A DNA stretch of 64,000 nucleotides, taken from positions 4,320,407 to 4,384,406 of the forward strand of contig CM070623.1 of the NCBI GenBank assembly GCA_036346255.1, given 5' to 3'. The stretch's first letter is position 1. Each line of letters begins with the position of its first letter. A program made the position numbers and the translations under genes. Shown here in pieces: positions 22,132-35,115 of the stretch. This DNA is from Ampelocalamus luodianensis. Its lineage: Eukaryota > Streptophyta > Magnoliopsida > Poales > Poaceae. The notes below the pieces were generated by a model that saw nothing but the letters and a program-made list of their open reading frames with translations, searched no databases and had not been told where the DNA came from.

Positions 22132-23561
22132 GCAAGTAACAAACGAGCCAGCTAGACTAAGGCGAAACCTAGACTAACCAAACTAGACTACTCTTCATCG
22201 TTGTCTTGTCCATCAACTTCTGGATCCTTATAGTATGCATAATCTCCATGATCCGCAGGGTCTAAAGGTTTTGGGAAAGAGTGAGAATGAGCACAACTCC
22301 CGTGCTCGCGAGCTAACACACAAGATGCAATAATATACATATAAGGCTTAACAAGGGTGGCTCAGGTTCTTTTATTTGCCAAAGCAATGTTTTCAATTAT
22401 TAATATTAGTAAAATCCTACCACTTAGCATTTTAACCAAATTGCATTTTATTAAATAGAATAATTATGCAATATTAAATACAGCGAAGGTTACCTCTACC
22501 TATGCTTATTTTGAGTGTGGTTACGACCACCCCTAACAACACTAGGTACGACCACCTAGGAAGAAAATCCAAAATCAGGGTTACATCAACCCGACAAGTT
22601 TTTATCCCATCCACAAGGTTTTTGAAATAGAACTAACTCTAGTAAGTTCTCATGTTCGCCTTTGCACCATAGGCACGGCTGTTTAAACAGTTTATACTCT
22701 ACAGAGACTGTACACTTTACCCACAAGAGATAATCAACTCGTTGCCCCATATGATTCCTTGGTCATGTAGTTAAGAGATCATCACAATAACTTTTCAAAT
22801 TATCTCGCCCCTTCCATCATCTCACCCATATGGGATGCGCCCATAAGTTGTGTGGGATGTTCACCACAACGACTAGCGTAGCTGGTCTACACCACAACGA
22901 CTAGCACAGCTGGCAACTTCACCTTACATCGGTGTCCCATTCAAGCCGGAATGCGTCCAATGCTTGCACTACCTCAATCCCCTCTAGCGAGATGAGTTTC
23001 AGGGTTCAATAAATTTACTAAGCCAAGTTGTATTTTACATAATTATGGTTGTACTTGTTTTACAATGGGAGGTCATCACCAGATTAAGTCCTTAATGTTA
23101 TATGGGAGGTTCATACCGCATACCCACCATTCCAGTGCTACATCAGCATCCACCATCATACCATTCGCCCCAGATGTGGTAATAGCAGTTTATTAGGGTT
23201 TGGAGGAGTAAAACCAGGTTTATTTCAAATACTTCAGTCATGTACCTCTCATGACTGCCCCAAAACACTTTCATATTTTAAGAGATGATGATTAGGGCAT
23301 TTTAATGCCCCGGTACTTAAGCAAGACTAGCATGTCGCTTAAGCACAACCTATAGCTAGTAATTGCCACATAGTTACTAGGGTGACATGGAATAATGGAT
23401 TCAATTGTCAAAGGATGGCATAATAATTAAGTAATCATCAAATGTCTATTTAACTACCTTAAGATTTAACATACAATTGCTTAAAGAATTAAAGCATGCA
23501 ATTTTGGTAATTTAAAGGAATATAATTTGTGTAAAATGTAGGCTCAAAATGATCAAAGTAT

Positions 23562-25909
23562 TGTCACAGCCCCAATTTCAGTTTTTGGATTTTAGGTGCA
23601 TTTCATGAGCATACATGTCATTTTGGAGCAATTGCATAAATTGTACAATTTAAAACCTCAGTTTCTTATTAAATTTAAGACTTGAAATGGAACTCCCAAA
23701 AGAAAACTAAAGATAATGCTTGTAATGAACCCTGTAAAATAATTTAATCAAATACTAGATTAATTGTCATGAATTAATATAATTTTTGTCACATTTTTAG
23801 AGATCAGTTTGACCTTGAGAAAAATTTGTGTTCTTTACTTAAACCAATTCGGCTAAGTATTTTAAATTAAGTAGATCGGACCGTCCACATGGATTTGGAA
23901 CGTTCGGACCGCCGAACGGTGTCTTCAATCCAGCCCGTTGAATCTCGGTCGGACCATTCGCTTGAGTTTGATCCTATCACATCGTTTCTTTGAGACTAAC
24001 AGCCTTGGCCCACATGTCTGTATCTCTCTTCTTCATCTTCCCGCGCCTCTGTGCTAGCTCCGAGCACATCGCACATGAGGTGGCTTCACACCTGCGTTTT
24101 TCAGTGCATGCAGCGCCACTTGGCTTCACCATTGCTGACAGTGCACGCGAGTGAATTTATATCTGAAACTCCAGAGAGTGAACAAGTGTTTTATCAACAT
24201 GGAAAGCATCCTCTTGCATCATCTTGATCCCAGCTTTTGTACTTTAGTATTTTGAATTGCAATAGCAATTGCTTGCATGCTATTTTTGCCATATTTTTAA
24301 CTTGTGAGTTTAGAGTAGTTATATCCTAATGTTCGTGGTTTATCCTTAATCATTCCATACAGTTAAGCCTAAGTTGGATATCTTGTGATAGTACTTATGC
24401 TTATGTGAATGCTTAGCCATGCAGGTCAGTAGATACGTTAGTTCGGTTGACGGGGTTATCTCGTCAACTGTGGGAAACACTGAACAAGTTCATTATTTTA
24501 CTTTGGTTCAGATCTTGGATCTGATTGTTAAGTGTAAGGTTTACAAATTTAGTCATGTTTTCGATCTGGACAAGTGGATGCTAGTGAGGGTGCCTTTGTG
24601 TACGAGTTTTGGGTATGTGGTACTCTTGTCCGGATCACCAAGGACCAAACTTTGTGCTTTCGTTAATCCAAGTACCACTCGTACTTCCACACGCGGGTCG
24701 GGAACCGCTTGGTTAAGTAAGGGGAACATTTTATTGAGTTGGATCACAGGTGGTGTAAGGACACATGTGTTTGATCATGTTGTTCGTAGGGCTTTGATTG
24801 CAATTTAATATGTGCAGTGGGCACAACTTTTATTTCTGTCAATTGGATCAACACTCTCGGTACAACATGCGTGCCCCGGTTAGCAGGTTCTATCAGAAGC
24901 TTGTACTAAGCGGGATCAGGTCTCGTATGGGTGATTCAACTCAATAAGATGTTATTGTTGAAAAATACTGAGTCTTGATTTCCCCGGTCGGCATACCAAA
25001 GGAAGTGTATTATTCGATGGCTTACGGGCTGATCAAGTCGTATGGGTAAAGATGTACACCCCTACAGGGTTAAAACTATTCGAATAGCCGTGTCCACATT
25101 TACGGACAACCACTTGGGTTCGAGACAACATTTGTTAGTTTTCAAATTAAAATTAATATGGTTTTAAATTGGTATCGGCATGAATGGTTGTCATGCGTGT
25201 TAGTTGATCAGTGGACAGCCACTTTGAGGTGTTTTGATTTATGATGATTATATCAAGTCACTTAACTTCTTTTGGTCCAAATTGTGTTTACAAAATGGCC
25301 TTTGCAAATTAGAAAGTGTAGGAGTAAAACTTGTTGCTTTATGCAAAACCAATGCCAATATTGCCATCCTTTGGTTAGCCAATAACATGTATACTTTCTA
25401 ATCCTTTGGATAGGCTCTATCACACACCTTCTTTTATTAGTTTGTGTAAGTCTTGCGAGTACCTTTTGTACTCAATCAGATAACCACTTGTTTCAAGTGA
25501 GGAAGACTATGTTAATGATCAGTTCGTTAGCGTCGACTACGACGACGCTAACTAATAGGGCTGTTTCTACCTCCCTCAGTTACCAATGGGATTGGGCACA
25601 CTTAGCTAGATCTTTTGCTTTGCTACTTAAGTTATTTCCGTTGCTACTCTTAGATTGTTCTAATTTTGGCCGATCGGCCACTACTGTATTTTCGGACTTA
25701 AGTCCCACTTTGAGCATCTTGTAATATATGTATGACTTGTGTATGTCTGTGTACCATGTTGTTTAAGGATATGTGCATGTTAGCCTTGATCTTGGGAGCT
25801 AACACAAGACACATATCCAGGAACTTGAAATTGGGTTGTTTCATGTTAAAAGTTATGCCTCGGGCATATGCTCTTGACTTGAAACAGATTTCGATTTTGG
25901 GGTCCCACA
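23562..25909 (+). repeat. Solo LTR with AGTAT target duplication
   Basis: Starts TGTCACAGCCCCAATTTC and ends GGGGTCCCACA. AGTAT occurs on both sides (23557-23561, 25910-25914). The unoccupied site is visible in the related LTR near 63530 (CAAAGTATTGACTC), which proves the insertion. It contains the GAGTAC...GTACTC hairpin (25457-25473) and the GGCCGATCGGCC palindrome near 25668. No internal region remains. The reading frames inside, for example 24419-24808, are incidental. Confidence 0.93.
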
Positions 25910-26194
25910 AGTATAGACTCGCCTGGGTTAAAGGCAAGAGAGTCTTGATAGTCTTGTGCTTGATCAAACTGGGGATCTCCCGCTTCTTCGAACTCTATTC
26001 GGACGAACGAACCGGAAAAAGGAATAAACAAGCAAAGAGAACAAATAAATACTAAAGAAATAATACATGAACTCCAAATTAAATATGGCCAGTGCCAAAA
26101 ACAAGATCTTGAATTTAGACAATATCAGTGATCTCCAAACAAAAAATCTCAACAATATTAACTTCTAATCTTTTTTAGAGTTAATCTATACGTA

Positions 26195-26445
26195 CATGCA
26201 GTATTGAAAGATCTAGTTGGCGATCTCGAAATCAACAGCAATGGTTGGAATCCACTTGTTGTAAGTTTCCCACTGAAAAATATTGTCAGTGTAAGACTTC
26301 GAGTATATGAACCCTTTCCCTCTATTTTTCAACAGTATTGATACAATATCTCCATGTTTTGGAGGTGGAGACATCTTGCTTGTTGTGATGCAGGCAGATG
26401 ACCTTCCCCTTTACATCTGTGCTGTTTATGTAGGCTGGATCACAC
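26195..26445 (-). pseudogene. Subtilisin-like protease, protease-associated-domain exon
   Basis: After an acceptor ATATGCAG the codons read CDPAYINSTDVKGKVICL, then, after a frame shift near 26330, RGKGFIYSKSYTDNI and WIPTIAVDFEIAN, a stop, and IFQYCM. This is the protease-associated domain region of plant subtilases. One frameshift and one in-frame stop disable it. Its 5' splice site lies only about 18 bases from the left end of the CACTA element, which therefore sits in the preceding intron. Further upstream exons are not seen between 47855 and 48700 and may lie beyond the window. Confidence 0.85.
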
Positions 26446-26740
26446 CTGCATATATCTAGCAACACTACTAGAAATCCCTATTTTTCCTACAGTTTAAAAT
26501 GTGAGGTAAAAAAAACCTAGGGAACGAAATCATTCCCTACTGTTTACATAAATTATTAGGAAAAAACTATGGAGAGACAATGAACCAGCCATGTCAGCGC
26601 CATGGTGGTAATTTTCCCTACTTGGATGGGAAAAATCGCATTGAATGTATTTTTCATTTTTGCCTTAGGTTTTTTTAGCGCCTCGCCAGTTTTTTTGGCT
26701 GCGCGAGCTACTTTTTTTAAGGCGCCACGCTGGTTTTTTT

Positions 26741-29248
26741 TTGGCTGCGCTCTACTTGCCTCATTCACACTTCACACGGTGTGCCCTACCTAAATTCCCC
26801 GAACCATCGCTCAGTGCCCTAGCAGGCTGCCTCCCACGCACCGCTGTCCTCCCCAAGCGGTGCCAACCCCCTCCCCGGAGCCGCTCGCCCCTCCTCCTCC
26901 TCTTCGTCCTCCTTCAAGTCGCCGCCGCCGCCCCACTCCCCTTCTTCTCCTCCTCCCCCGAGCCGTCGCCGCTGGCCCCGATGCGGCAGTTGCTCCCTCG
27001 CCGTCGCCCCCCAACAGATCCCTCCACCTCGTCCTCCTTATCCGAGCCGCCCCTCTTCCCCCTAAAAGCTAAACCTAGACGCTCAGCTGCCGGCCTCTGC
27101 TGCATCCCGCCACCGCCGGCCGGTCCCTCCCGCCACTGCTCCTCACTCCCGGTGCTTCTCGCTGCCGCCGCAACTCTGCCTCCTCGGGATGATCGGGCCC
27201 AGCGCATTTGGGCAGGTCTACCTCGAGATGAACCTGGACACCGGCGAGCTCCTCGCAGTAAAGCAGGTGAGGCCGTGAGGGGGCTTCGTGACTTGGGATG
27301 AGTTTTTTTACAATTTGTACTTTTGGACGCATTTGGCATATTGACTTGCTCCTTTCTATTATTTTTTGGTTCCAGGTTTTGATCGGCAGTAGCAATGCGA
27401 CGCGGGAGAAGGCCCAAGTGAGTAGCTTTCATCCAACCGCCTGTTTGTTTGGTTAGCAAATGAGAATTCTTAGGCTTTTGTTTGATACGAGGTGCTCTGT
27501 GGTTTTTGTTCTTTATGGTTAGGCGCATATAAAAGAACTCGAGGAAGAAGTGAAGCTCCTCAAGAACCTGTTGCACCCCAACATTGTGGTGAGTGGTTGC
27601 AACACGGATTATGAATTGGTTTCTTTAGGTAATTGCTAGGCTGTTGTTGTTTGATCTACTTTTTGTGGTTTGAGAAGAGGTACCTTGGGACGGTCCGGGA
27701 GGAAGACACACTAACTATTTTGCTCGAGTTTGTTTCCGGAGGGTCCATTCAGTTGCTGCTTGGGAAGCTTGGTTCATTCCCGAAGCCAGTAAGTAATCAT
27801 CAATCTGTGTGGTTTGTAGTTTTGATGATTTTATTGCGGAAGAGAAACTGATCTATTGCATATGTTGATCAGGTCATTAGGAAGTATACTAAGCAGCTTT
27901 TGCAAGGGTTGGAGTATTTGCATAACAATGCAATAATGCATACAGACATAAAGGTATAAACTATTTTTTTTATCCTTGACTGTTTTCTTGCTTTCCTTAT
28001 TGTGATGATTCCTTGGATTTTGTCGTATTTCAGGGCGCAAACATTCTTGTTGATAACAAAGGGTGCATTAAACTTGCTGATTTTGAGGCATATAAGCAAG
28101 TGGCGAAATTGGTAAGATTGAAAAACTATGTACAATGTGCTGCTAAGGTCGAGTATAATCTAGAGAAGTCATGTGGCCCAATTTCTTTTTATCAAACTTG
28201 GAAAATAGAAGCCTTCATCTACTTGTCAAGACAACTAATTATTGAAATAGTATTTCGCAACACAGTAGAATTCTTCATTCTTTTGTTTGAGGAGTTTTCC
28301 AAAACAAGTCTATGAATTGTTCATAAATCTCCCATCATCCCATGTTTAATTAATTCCATCTGATTATGAATTCTTAGTTATTGCACTAAACTACCAGTCA
28401 GGGTAAAGCTTACATTGAAGGAATAAGATAGTGTTTGCTGAACTACTTGCATACGATAGAAAAAAACATGTAAGAGGGGGAAGGGTTGGGCACAATAAGG
28501 TTATGTTGTGCTTTTAAAATATTGATAAAATGTAATAACCTCATAGGAACATATGGCCAAAGCAGAGCAAAGTCTGTAAAATGAAGTATGGATGCCCGCA
28601 CATTAAATTATAAGAATAATAGAGTTTAATAATGGAAAAGTAAGCAGGTTGATATGTAGTTAATGTCATTTTCATTACACTTGATACTTATCAATCATCA
28701 TATTTTTCTAATTCTAGTGACCTGGCCACGGTTATAGATTGCCCGTGCATATCTGGTTAGTCATTTTAGTATAGTATCAGCCTATCAAGCACTGGGATGG
28801 TCCCCCATTGCATATGATTAACATGATGCTATGTTCTGGTGGTCAGCCTTCTAGACTGATGGGTACTAACTTTACCAATGAATTTTACTACTGTCCTCAT
28901 GTTTTTGCATCATAATTGAGTATAACATATCTACCTGCTGCAATTTATTTGTTATTAGAAGATGTGATAATCTTTAATTATCTTTTACACTATGTATTTC
29001 TTTTGTTCAAGTTATTCCCACCAATACCTGAACATCTCTCGCCAGAGGCCAAACATTTTCTGCTGAAATGCCTACAAAAGTATGCTAATGATTGTCATCT
29101 CTTTCACTCAGCTAATATTTTGTCCAAAAGCATTACATAATTTTTGCAATTGAAAACTACAGTTCCTCATTGTCTTATCTGGTCCTTGATTATTCTTTCT
29201 TCTTTCAGGGAACCAGAGCTGAGGTCTACGGCATCAGAATTATTGAAG
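26741..29248 (+). pseudogene. MAP3K (NPK1/ANP type) gene fragment, kinase-domain exons 1-8
   Basis: Exons as read: 1 (about 26980-27266, GC-rich N-terminus then GQVYLEMNLDTGELLAVKQ), 2 (27376-27417), 3 (27523-27588), 4 (27678-27788), 5 (27873-27953), 6 (28034-28111), 7 (about 29016-29079) and 8 (29209-29248). All are bounded by GT/AG sites and stay in frame through exon 6. They encode a kinase N-lobe and catalytic loop of the ANP/NPK1 MAP3K group, which in plants activates a MAPK cascade for cytokinesis and stress. Departures from family consensus: glycine loop GPSAFG, HTD for HRD, DFE for DFG. The activation segment and APE region between exons 6 and 7 are absent. The lysine of AVK and both aspartates remain. 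The gene continues at 46176. Confidence 0.88.
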
Positions 29249-29439
29249 TTATATTTGCATTGTAGCTAGCGGTATTTCTGTGGTTCAAAGTCTATGATGA
29301 TGTCTGTGGTTCAAACAACACGAGCAAGTCAAGCACCTCCTTTGAATATGTTGATCCCACTATTTTAATTACTATACCTTGTTTTGCAAATTCTATTACG
29401 CATGCGTGTATGTTAATATGAAAAATGCTATATTTGGGA

Positions 29440-32400
29440 AGTCGGTAGTTGTAAATCCTACTTGATGCATATATCTCCTTGAAGAATTGATGCCTTACTG
29501 TTGTAGCCATTAGGATATGGGTTAGACAATATTTAATGTCAATTGGGAGTTTTCAAGTGCGATTATCGCACAACTGCTAAATAGAGCGATAGATTTTCCA
29601 TATGAATATTAAAAGGACATTACGATAAAAATAAAATTGGGAGATTATTAAAAAATTTCCAGAGGGGTGTACCTCTGTTATTTTTTATAAAATAAAAATG
29701 CAAAACCTAGTTTTTGACACAGGCGAGTTATATTATATTCTGAGAAGAGTGAGAGGGGAATCTCACTAGTAGATAGGGGGAGATTCTCGCTCGGGTCAAT
29801 TAAGAATCGAACACCGGTGCCATCAATCTAAGCCTAAGCGTACAACCATATGTGTCGGTATGGGAAAACCTTAGCTAATGATGTTATCGAAACCTGACCT
29901 TGATGAGGGGTAGGTAGTAGATGTGCGAACATGTTTGATTGCCGACATAACGACAATGCCTCACTGAGACGGGGGTGTACCCGGTTGAAGTGAGGATAAA
30001 CATTTGATGGGCTAAGTGTAAGGTTAGGTCTAGATAATGTAAAGGCTTCGACGCATGCTCTAGACTACTTACCAAAGGTAGTGAGCAGTGGTATCGACGG
30101 ATACCGAATAAACTAGAGAATTCGTGTGCTGTGGGTAAAGTTACACCTCTGCAGAGTGTTAATCTATTTAAATAGTTGTGCTCGCGGTCATGAGCATGCC
30201 TAGTGCAGTCACATCTAGTATAGACTTGATTTCTACAAAAACCTTTTCGATTGAAAACACGGAAAATGACTTGTGGGTTTTTATTTGAGTTAACTATCAT
30301 GTCTATGGCTCAACATGAAATGTTGCTCGTGCCGTTGTCTTTAGGAGAAGGTTAACGAGTTGTTGTCTTTATTCTTTGTACTTTAAAATTTAGAAGGGTT
30401 GTTCGCTCGCGTCCCAGCGCTTTGATCGCCATCGCGGTCATCTATTCCCACGCCACCCATTTTCTCCGCACCATTGGATCGAGAATTCACGGTCGATCTT
30501 GAAGCACCTTCGGGGTTCGAACATCCTCCTCTGTGAACCCTCCGATCTACATCCAACGCTCACAATTCTCCACGCCACACCATTTCTTCCCACCGCCGAT
30601 AAAAATCGGCGGCTCACACCTTCGTCCCACTCCTTCTTCTTCCTCCGAAACCGCCGTGAGTAGCGCGTCGCGAGCTCCGCCTGCCGCTTTTCGCCACCGT
30701 TACACAAATAAATGCTCGCACTTACACCCACGCACTACGCCGCCACCTTCCGACCGTTTCTATCTTTATTTCACACGAAGTCGCCGGGATTCCGCGTAAC
30801 GGCCGCCGCCGCACCACCCGTGCACGAACTCCGACCTCCCTCCGCCACTATAAAAGGCACCCTGGTGAGCCCCTCGACTCACTCAACACACTCGCACCAC
30901 CCACACCTCCTCTACCTCTCGACGTCGCGGGTCGGATTTTCTTCGCCGGCCACCGTGTACGTCGCCGCCGGTTGCGCCGCCACTACTGCCTCCACGACCT
31001 CGCCGACGTCACCACCGTCTTCACCACGTCGCCGCGATCCAGGTGCTACCACCCGCTTCACCAGAACGCCACCGGACTTGCGCGACAACAACCGTCGCCT
31101 CGCGCGCTTTTCGCGTCGCCGCCATCGCGCCGCCCATCGCAACGGTGAGGTATACCAATGTGGCCGCAATAGTCGTAGCTATACACCGGTACCATCCGCC
31201 GCCGGCGAAACGCCGCCGTGCGCCGTTGTCGGACGAAGCCGAGGACGTCGCCGTTTTTCGTGCTGACGTGGCACTGCCACGTAGATGACACGTCACCGAT
31301 TTTGTCCAGATGGTGGCCAGTCAGCACCCACGTCACCACTTATTGCCCGGTCGGCATCCACCTCAACGCCACGTGGTCTTTGGCGTGGCAAGCCACGCAT
31401 TTCCCCGCGTCTGAACCATTGTGGACTCGGTCCACATGAACCAAGTCATTGACCAATGGGGCCCACATGTCAGAAAAATCAATTCATTTCTTTTAATTTC
31501 CGGAAAATCCTTGCTGGCGTCATGCTTGCGCAATAAATCGATTTTCCTTTAGAAAAATAATTCGGGAAAATCAATAAAATCTGATTTTAGGTTTTATTTA
31601 GATTTAGAACTTTCAGGGTTCGTTCTCCCTCATACGAACTCGATTTCGTCCATTCAAATTTCTATATTCCTATAAAATCAAGATCTAGCCATCTAAACCA
31701 AAATCATTTGATTTTGGGTTCATTTGACCTGCAATTCCTTTAAAACCCTAGTTTATCATTCCATGTATTCCCAATCTTCTAAAATTCATATCTTTTGCTC
31801 CGAACTCCGTTTTAGTCCATTCAAGTTTGTAAATTCATATAAAATTTTTATCTAGCTATCTAAAGTAAAATATTTCTATTTGGAGTTAATTTGATCTATC
31901 CTTTTGAATTTATTTGAATTTGAGTTGAATTGGTTGTATTGCACGATTAGAGTTCGGCGACTTGGAGAATCGATTTGACACCAATTGAAGAGCAATATAA
32001 GAAGATTGATTTTGACTGTGATCATCAATGACTTCGGAGAATCAGATTTCGACTGAAGAGCAACATAAGAGGATTGATTTTGACTGTATGATCATCGTGA
32101 TCGTACACTTGGACTACGAAGATAGTACTTGTGAGTACTAGGTGACTGTTAAGAAAAACAACGTCACCTCAACACCGTAAGTTACATTAAGGTGATCATT
32201 AAGAAAACAACGTCACCTCATCAAGCGAGGCAAAGTTATACCCTTGATCATATTCATCCTACTATTTTAAATTATTTATATTCTGTTTTAAATTACTACT
32301 TCATGCTTATTTATATCGTTATCTTAAATTCCTGTTTTAAATATATAGTTATGCTCAAATCCTTTGTATGACCAATGTTGATATTGAATCAAACACATTG

Positions 32401-33091
32401 TCACCCTAGATCAAACACTGGTTGATTCCCGATCGATTGTTGTTTTTCGTTATTCATTCATGAATTTGTTATCATTTTGTTTCTTGTGTGGACTTTACTT
32501 AAATGCATCTGTATCTATTTAACTTACGCTGTATCTATTTAAAAATTTCTATTGCAAATTATTACATATTCATATTGCAAATAAAAATGGCTTTAAGCAA
32601 AATAAATTGTAGAGTAGAGCCTCATTCTTTGATAGCCTTGCAATTATGTAAACTTTGCGATGCACTACAAGTCTTGCTGAGTACGCATTGTACTCAATCT
32701 TGCTCACATTGTTGTTCAGAGTTCGACGATGGGCTAACGCCCGATGACACATTCTTTGCACCCGAAACCGGAGGGTTTGGTGATGGGTCTATCTAGGCCT
32801 TGTTTCTTGTCAGCTGCCTGAGGGATTGGATGTGCATGCCGTTGGAATTTCGCTACGTTTATTACTTCTTTCGTTGCTACCTTTACTTTGTTGATGACTG
32901 CTTGTTTTGGCCAGTCGGCCATTGATGTAATAACATTACCGCTTAAGTTAAGTACCCTTTGCTTTACTTTTATGTGTGAATGTATGGATTTGAATGCCAA
33001 ATGTTGTGAATGTGTGTACTAGCCACTGATCATGAGACTAGTACGGTATACACAAAGGGTCTTCAGGTATTCCACGCCTAGGGGTCTGACA
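29440..33091 (+). repeat. LTR fragment related to the long LTR at 50871-56330
   Basis: From about 29440 it aligns with 54760-56330 through many landmarks: GTAAATCCTA, TTAGGATATGGGTTAGACAA, CAGAGGGGTGTACCTCTG, the GAGTAC...GTACTC hairpin at 32679-32695 and a terminal GGTCTGACA at 33091. The left side is truncated. A 2.1-kb segment (30386-32505) is present here but absent in the 54.8-56.3 kb copy. No primer-binding site follows. Confidence 0.75.
30386..32505 (+). repeat. 2.1-kb insert with TATA box inside the LTR fragment
   Basis: A GC-rich block (30400-31450) with TATAAAAGG at 30849-30857 and a CTCGACTCACTCAACACAC start-like region. After it comes AT-rich sequence with two near-copies of GAAAA(A)CAACGTCACCTCA (32152-32220). 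This is the layout of a U3-R-U5 segment from another gypsy LTR, but I see no TGT/ACA ends or duplication. Long frames in the GC-rich part occur on both strands and look incidental. Confidence 0.45.
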
Positions 33092-34880
33092 TACAATTCC
33101 TTTAAGGGTAAAATTGTGATTGCATACGAGTGTTGAGTCTGTTGACATGGAGAGGTAACATGCTAAAACTAGCATAGGCGCAGGGCCATCAGGGCTCGAT
33201 GAAAGATACATATATGATGATTTGGTTTAAGAAGTATTGATATTGTAATCATATATTCATATATAATGAGATCAAACATAATTGAGTTGAACTTTTTCAT
33301 GCCATATAATTGTGTATTTTTAATGCTTCTAGAGTGCTTGGCGCAAGGATTTTTTTCTAGTGCTTACCGTATACAAACAATGTGTCGCAGTTACTGGCCC
33401 CTGGCCGTCGTGCCCGTGCCATGCTGACACAGCACGGCCCAACTCCTAGGGTTACTCAGGAGAGGACAATAGCCTAGAGCACCAGGGTCATGAGGGATAT
33501 CGACAACGGTGGAGCCCGTGGGCTTATTGTTCGACAATAGCGGTTAGGGTGCCCTTGGTGGAAATGGTTGATAAGGTAGGTGAGCACCAACTGGTCCTAG
33601 TTGTTGGGGTGAGGGTGGCACCGTTGTTTTTGGGTTTTTGTAGGGTGGTGGCGACAATGCTGGCAACTGCGATGGCCGACCAAGCTTGGCACGCAAACAT
33701 ATGACGATTAGGCTGCACTCCCACGATGAGACGATGCGCCAGCCACAAGATCAGCGCCGACTGCCCTTCGTCAATGCTGGCATCATAGCACATGGAGGGG
33801 CTCTCATATATGCATCCGCCATGACTGGTTGAGGGTGGGGTCCTAGAGGTAGTGGCCATAGAGACAAGTACTGCAGGACAGGTGGCATCCAAGAAGGGTG
33901 GCTGATTAGTCAACTTTTTTTTGTCTGTACAAAGGTCATTGTTCGGTATTACATCCTGAAGTCCCATATGCATTTTTACCTTTTGTCGGCTTTGGGAATG
34001 AATTTTGTGTTAACACCAATACTTTTGGTAGACATGTCGTATACCGCTTGGAAAGCTCATCAAGTCTACTTTCTGATCCACAAGGCAATACATTGTGTAG
34101 GCTTTTTTTGTGTGAATAATGTTATTTGTATTTTGGTTGACATCACCCTGCCAACCTATGGATTGTTCATAGCAGTTAATAAATAAACACACAAGTGTTT
34201 TTGTGAGTGCATCCAATTCACGAATCATATAATTGCCTAGATATGATCTTACATGCATGCATGCATTTCCTAAGGAAATGATGCATGTAAGACTAGCTAA
34301 ATTTTCACCTTACTGTGATAATGCCTGAATTGGCCGTTTAACAATGATTGATGATAATAAGAAAAGAAGTAGCCCATGGTATATTTTCTTCACCTCCTTG
34401 GTGTTCTGTTTCATGATGAAGAACACTAGTGACATTTGACTGCATGGACATAAGCTGCACATTTCTCTTACTAGGGGTGAAATTGGTGTGCTAATTCCTC
34501 TCTTTATACCGAGAGATGATTTAGTGGTATAATAATATTATATATTTCAACTCCAAAGAAACATACAACATGCATATTTTGATTTTATCCAACCTGTAAA
34601 TAAATAGGAAGGAACTAGATATTCAAATCACCTAGACAAGTCATAGAATTATGAAGAAAATAAAGACTTCCAATGCATGGAATATTTCTTTCCAAAAATT
34701 TGAAAGGAGTTCAACTATCTCTTTCAATCAACGAGACAAACATAGGATAATATATTTTTGATTTTGATGGAGGTTATCAAATCCGAATGATCTTGGAAGT
34801 CTTTTGCAAGGATGAATAACTTGTTACCATTAACCACCTATTCACAAGCTAGAATGCTTTGATTACGCCTTCATTAAGAT
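33092..34880. other. No recognised gene
   Basis: Mostly AT-rich, with one GC-richer stretch (33370-33900) whose frames on either strand show no family motif. A near-perfect palindrome occupies 34247-34292 (TCTTACATGCAT...ATGCATGTAAGA, centred on CCTAAGG). Confidence 0.5.
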
Positions 34881-34882
34881 GC

Positions 34883-34892
34883 TATATTTAAG
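34883..34892 (+). promoter_or_regulatory. Possible TATA box of the cysteine-rich peptide gene
   Basis: CTATATTTAAGGG about 225 bases before the ATG at 35116. The sequence after it is leader-like (GCACCGAGCCATCACC). Confidence 0.35.
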
Positions 34893-35115
34893 GGACATAG
34901 ATCAGAAGGTTGCTGCACCGAGCCATCACCTAAGCAGAACCAACAAAAAAATTAGTCTATGAAATCTCTCGTGTCCTCAAAAACACATAGGTAAATATCT
35001 TATTACTATCTGTCCATTTGATTTCTTTTCTGTTCCTTCATCAAACTTCACTGCACAAATGTGAGTGTCTAATCTAATCCATGTGAGCTTGTTTGATTGT
35101 ACAACAGCAAGAGGA

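Larger units (their letters stand above)
20386..26154 (-). repeat. LTR (Tekay-like), minus strand, with nested insertions
   Basis: Begins TGTCGGATCCGGATT, the reversed end of the same LTR family as 15959-19038, 48710 and 61765. It can be followed in three pieces: 20386-20601, 22004-23561 and 25910-26154. Between them lie a Mutator-like element and a solo LTR. The last piece, matching 63535-63740, ends abruptly near 26154, so U3 is largely missing. It separates two parts of the subtilase gene. I could not confirm a target duplication. Confidence 0.75.

Noticed and set aside
15959..26154. The two opposite LTRs flanking the subtilase piece as the two ends of one element
   Set aside because: They are in inverted orientation, lack a common target duplication and enclose host gene exons, not gag or pol; they are independent insertions.
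26914..27576. Minus-strand frame opposite the kinase exons
   Set aside because: The plus strand has a run of correctly spliced kinase exons here; the antisense frame is a GC-rich shadow.
30712..31296. Several frames on both strands in the GC-rich block of the LTR insert
   Set aside because: All are Pro/Thr/Arg/Ala-rich, overlap each other in different phases and match no family; composition explains them.
33524..33973. 149-codon minus-strand frame
   Set aside because: No recognisable motif, no splice context and repeat-rich surroundings; kept as non-coding.
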